From: Chloroflexota bacterium | Lineage (GTDB): Bacteria; Chloroflexota; Dehalococcoidia; Dehalococcoidales; RBG-16-60-22 | DNA: 6,298 nucleotides | Reading direction: 5' to 3' | Assembly (NCBI GenBank): GCA_025358235.1 | Contig: JANYKH010000115.1 | Span: 1-6,298 of the forward strand | Notes under the pieces: model-generated | What the model saw: the letters and a program-made list of their open reading frames with translations, nothing else | Database searches by the model: none | Told to the model about the DNA's origin: nothing | Position numbers and translations under genes: made by a program | In this document: piece by piece, positions 5,754-6,298 of the stretch | How the letters are laid out: every line of letters begins with the position of its first letter | How positions within the stretch are numbered: position 1 is the stretch's first letter

Positions 5754-6298
5754 TTAGTTAGCGGATGCGCCGGCGTTCATAGGGGAGCGGCGGGGGGGCC
5801 GGCCGGTTCGCTGCGCGTTGCGGGGAGATTGGCCGGAGGCGCGGCGGTAGGTACCCTTGGGGCGGGAGAGTTTACCTTCAGAAGGAACCTCGCGCAGTTC
5901 ACTGGCTTCAAAGCCAGGAATCGTGCGGCGTTCGAGGGGCGCCTTCAGCACTTTTTCGAGTGAGCGAATCATGGGGACGTCCTCATTGGTAACCAAGGTG
6001 AAAGCCTCGCCGGTTTTTTCGATGCGTCCGGTGCGGCCGATGCGGTGAGTGTAGGCGTCAACGGTATCCGGCATGTCATAGTTGATGACGTGGGAGATGC
6101 TCAGGATATCGATGCCGCGAGCCGCAATATCGGTGGCTACAAGGACCTTGATCGCTCCATCCCTGAAAGCGTCGATCGCGGCCTGGCGGCGGTACTGGGG
6201 CAGGTCTCCCTGCAATGAGGTGGCCTTAAAACCGGACTTGACCAGTTGCTGAGCAATTTTTTCCGCGCGGAACTTGGTGCGGGTAAACACCAGCACTG
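5754..6298 (-). CDS. DEAD-box ATP-dependent RNA helicase (RhlE-like), C-terminal part
   Basis: About 181 codons of the C-terminal RecA-like domain and tail are present; the N-terminal domain with the ATP-binding and DEAD motifs lies beyond the right edge. Visible motifs are VLVFTRTK (motif IV region, at the edge), the LQGDLPQYRR segment, ATDIAARGID (motif V, residues 54-63 of the visible part) and HRIGRTGR (motif VI, 84-91). The C-terminal 45 or so residues are rich in Arg, Pro, Gly and Ser, a low-complexity basic tail common in RhlE/DbpA-like helicases and likely to bind RNA nonspecifically. These enzymes unwind short RNA duplexes in ribosome assembly or RNA decay, often under cold stress. 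A strong terminator follows the TAA, so the gene is not part of the sugar operon. The first codon shown as a start in a naive reading is an internal GTG (Val). Confidence 0.93.
   Translation of the reverse strand, partial: VLVFTRTKFRAEKIAQQLVKSGFKATSLQGDLPQYRRQAAIDAFRDGAIKVLVATDIAARGIDILSISHVINYDMPDTVDAYTHRIGRTGRIEKTGEAFTLVTNEDVPMIRSLEKVLKAPLERRTIPGFEASELREVPSEGKLSRPKGTYRRASGQSPRNAQRTGRPPRRSPMNAGASAN

Noticed and set aside
5742..6048. Plus-strand open frames opposite the helicase tail
   Set aside because: They are low-complexity translations rich in Gly/Ala/Arg that mirror the basic helicase tail; the first begins around the terminator and stop region and has no supporting signals.
1..6298. 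tRNA, rRNA, CRISPR arrays, insertion sequences or attachment sites
   Set aside because: No regularly spaced repeats, transposase motifs, terminal inverted repeats or cloverleaf-like segments were seen; almost all sequence is coding.

Overview
The window is bacterial, with moderate and slightly GC-rich composition, Shine-Dalgarno sites of the AAGGAG type and several GTG starts. The lineage cannot be fixed from the sequence. By eye it would fit a Clostridia-like Firmicute, a Chloroflexota member or a deltaproteobacterium. Every supported gene lies on the minus strand, so transcription runs from the right edge to the left edge.

Right edge (5754-6298): the C-terminal part of a DEAD-box RNA helicase, followed by a clear intrinsic terminator (5703-5731). 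The gap between the helicase and the next gene (5559-5753) also holds a good sigma-70-type promoter (-35 at 5640-5645, -10 at 5617-5622, 17-bp spacer). A perfect 6-bp inverted repeat (5601-5616) covers its predicted start point and is a candidate operator. The helicase is therefore a separate transcription unit.

The rest (5558 down to 1) is one tightly packed operon for an amino-sugar nucleotide and surface glycan. In order of transcription it encodes: (1) a fused WbpB-type dehydrogenase and WbpD-type left-handed beta-helix acetyltransferase with a C-terminal zinc-ribbon-like tail; (2) a WbpE-type PLP aminotransferase; (3) a GT4-like glycosyltransferase; (4) a second, stand-alone Gfo/Idh/MocA dehydrogenase; (5) a second, stand-alone hexapeptide acyltransferase; (6) the start of a non-hydrolysing UDP-GlcNAc 2-epimerase (WecB/WbpI type), cut by the left edge. 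Most junctions overlap or abut (TAAGTG, TAATG, an 8-base overlap, a 21-base gap), which implies translational coupling. The exception is a 114-base GC-rich gap before the glycosyltransferase.

Together these enzymes fit the pathway that oxidises C3 of a UDP-GlcNAc(A) derivative, transaminates it, acetylates the new amine and epimerises C2, giving a 2,3-diacetamido sugar nucleotide that a glycosyltransferase could use. The unusual points are the dehydrogenase-acetyltransferase fusion, and its coexistence with a second unfused dehydrogenase/acetyltransferase pair although only one aminotransferase is seen. No wholly new system is evident. The pathway is known; the architecture and duplication are what deserve a second look.
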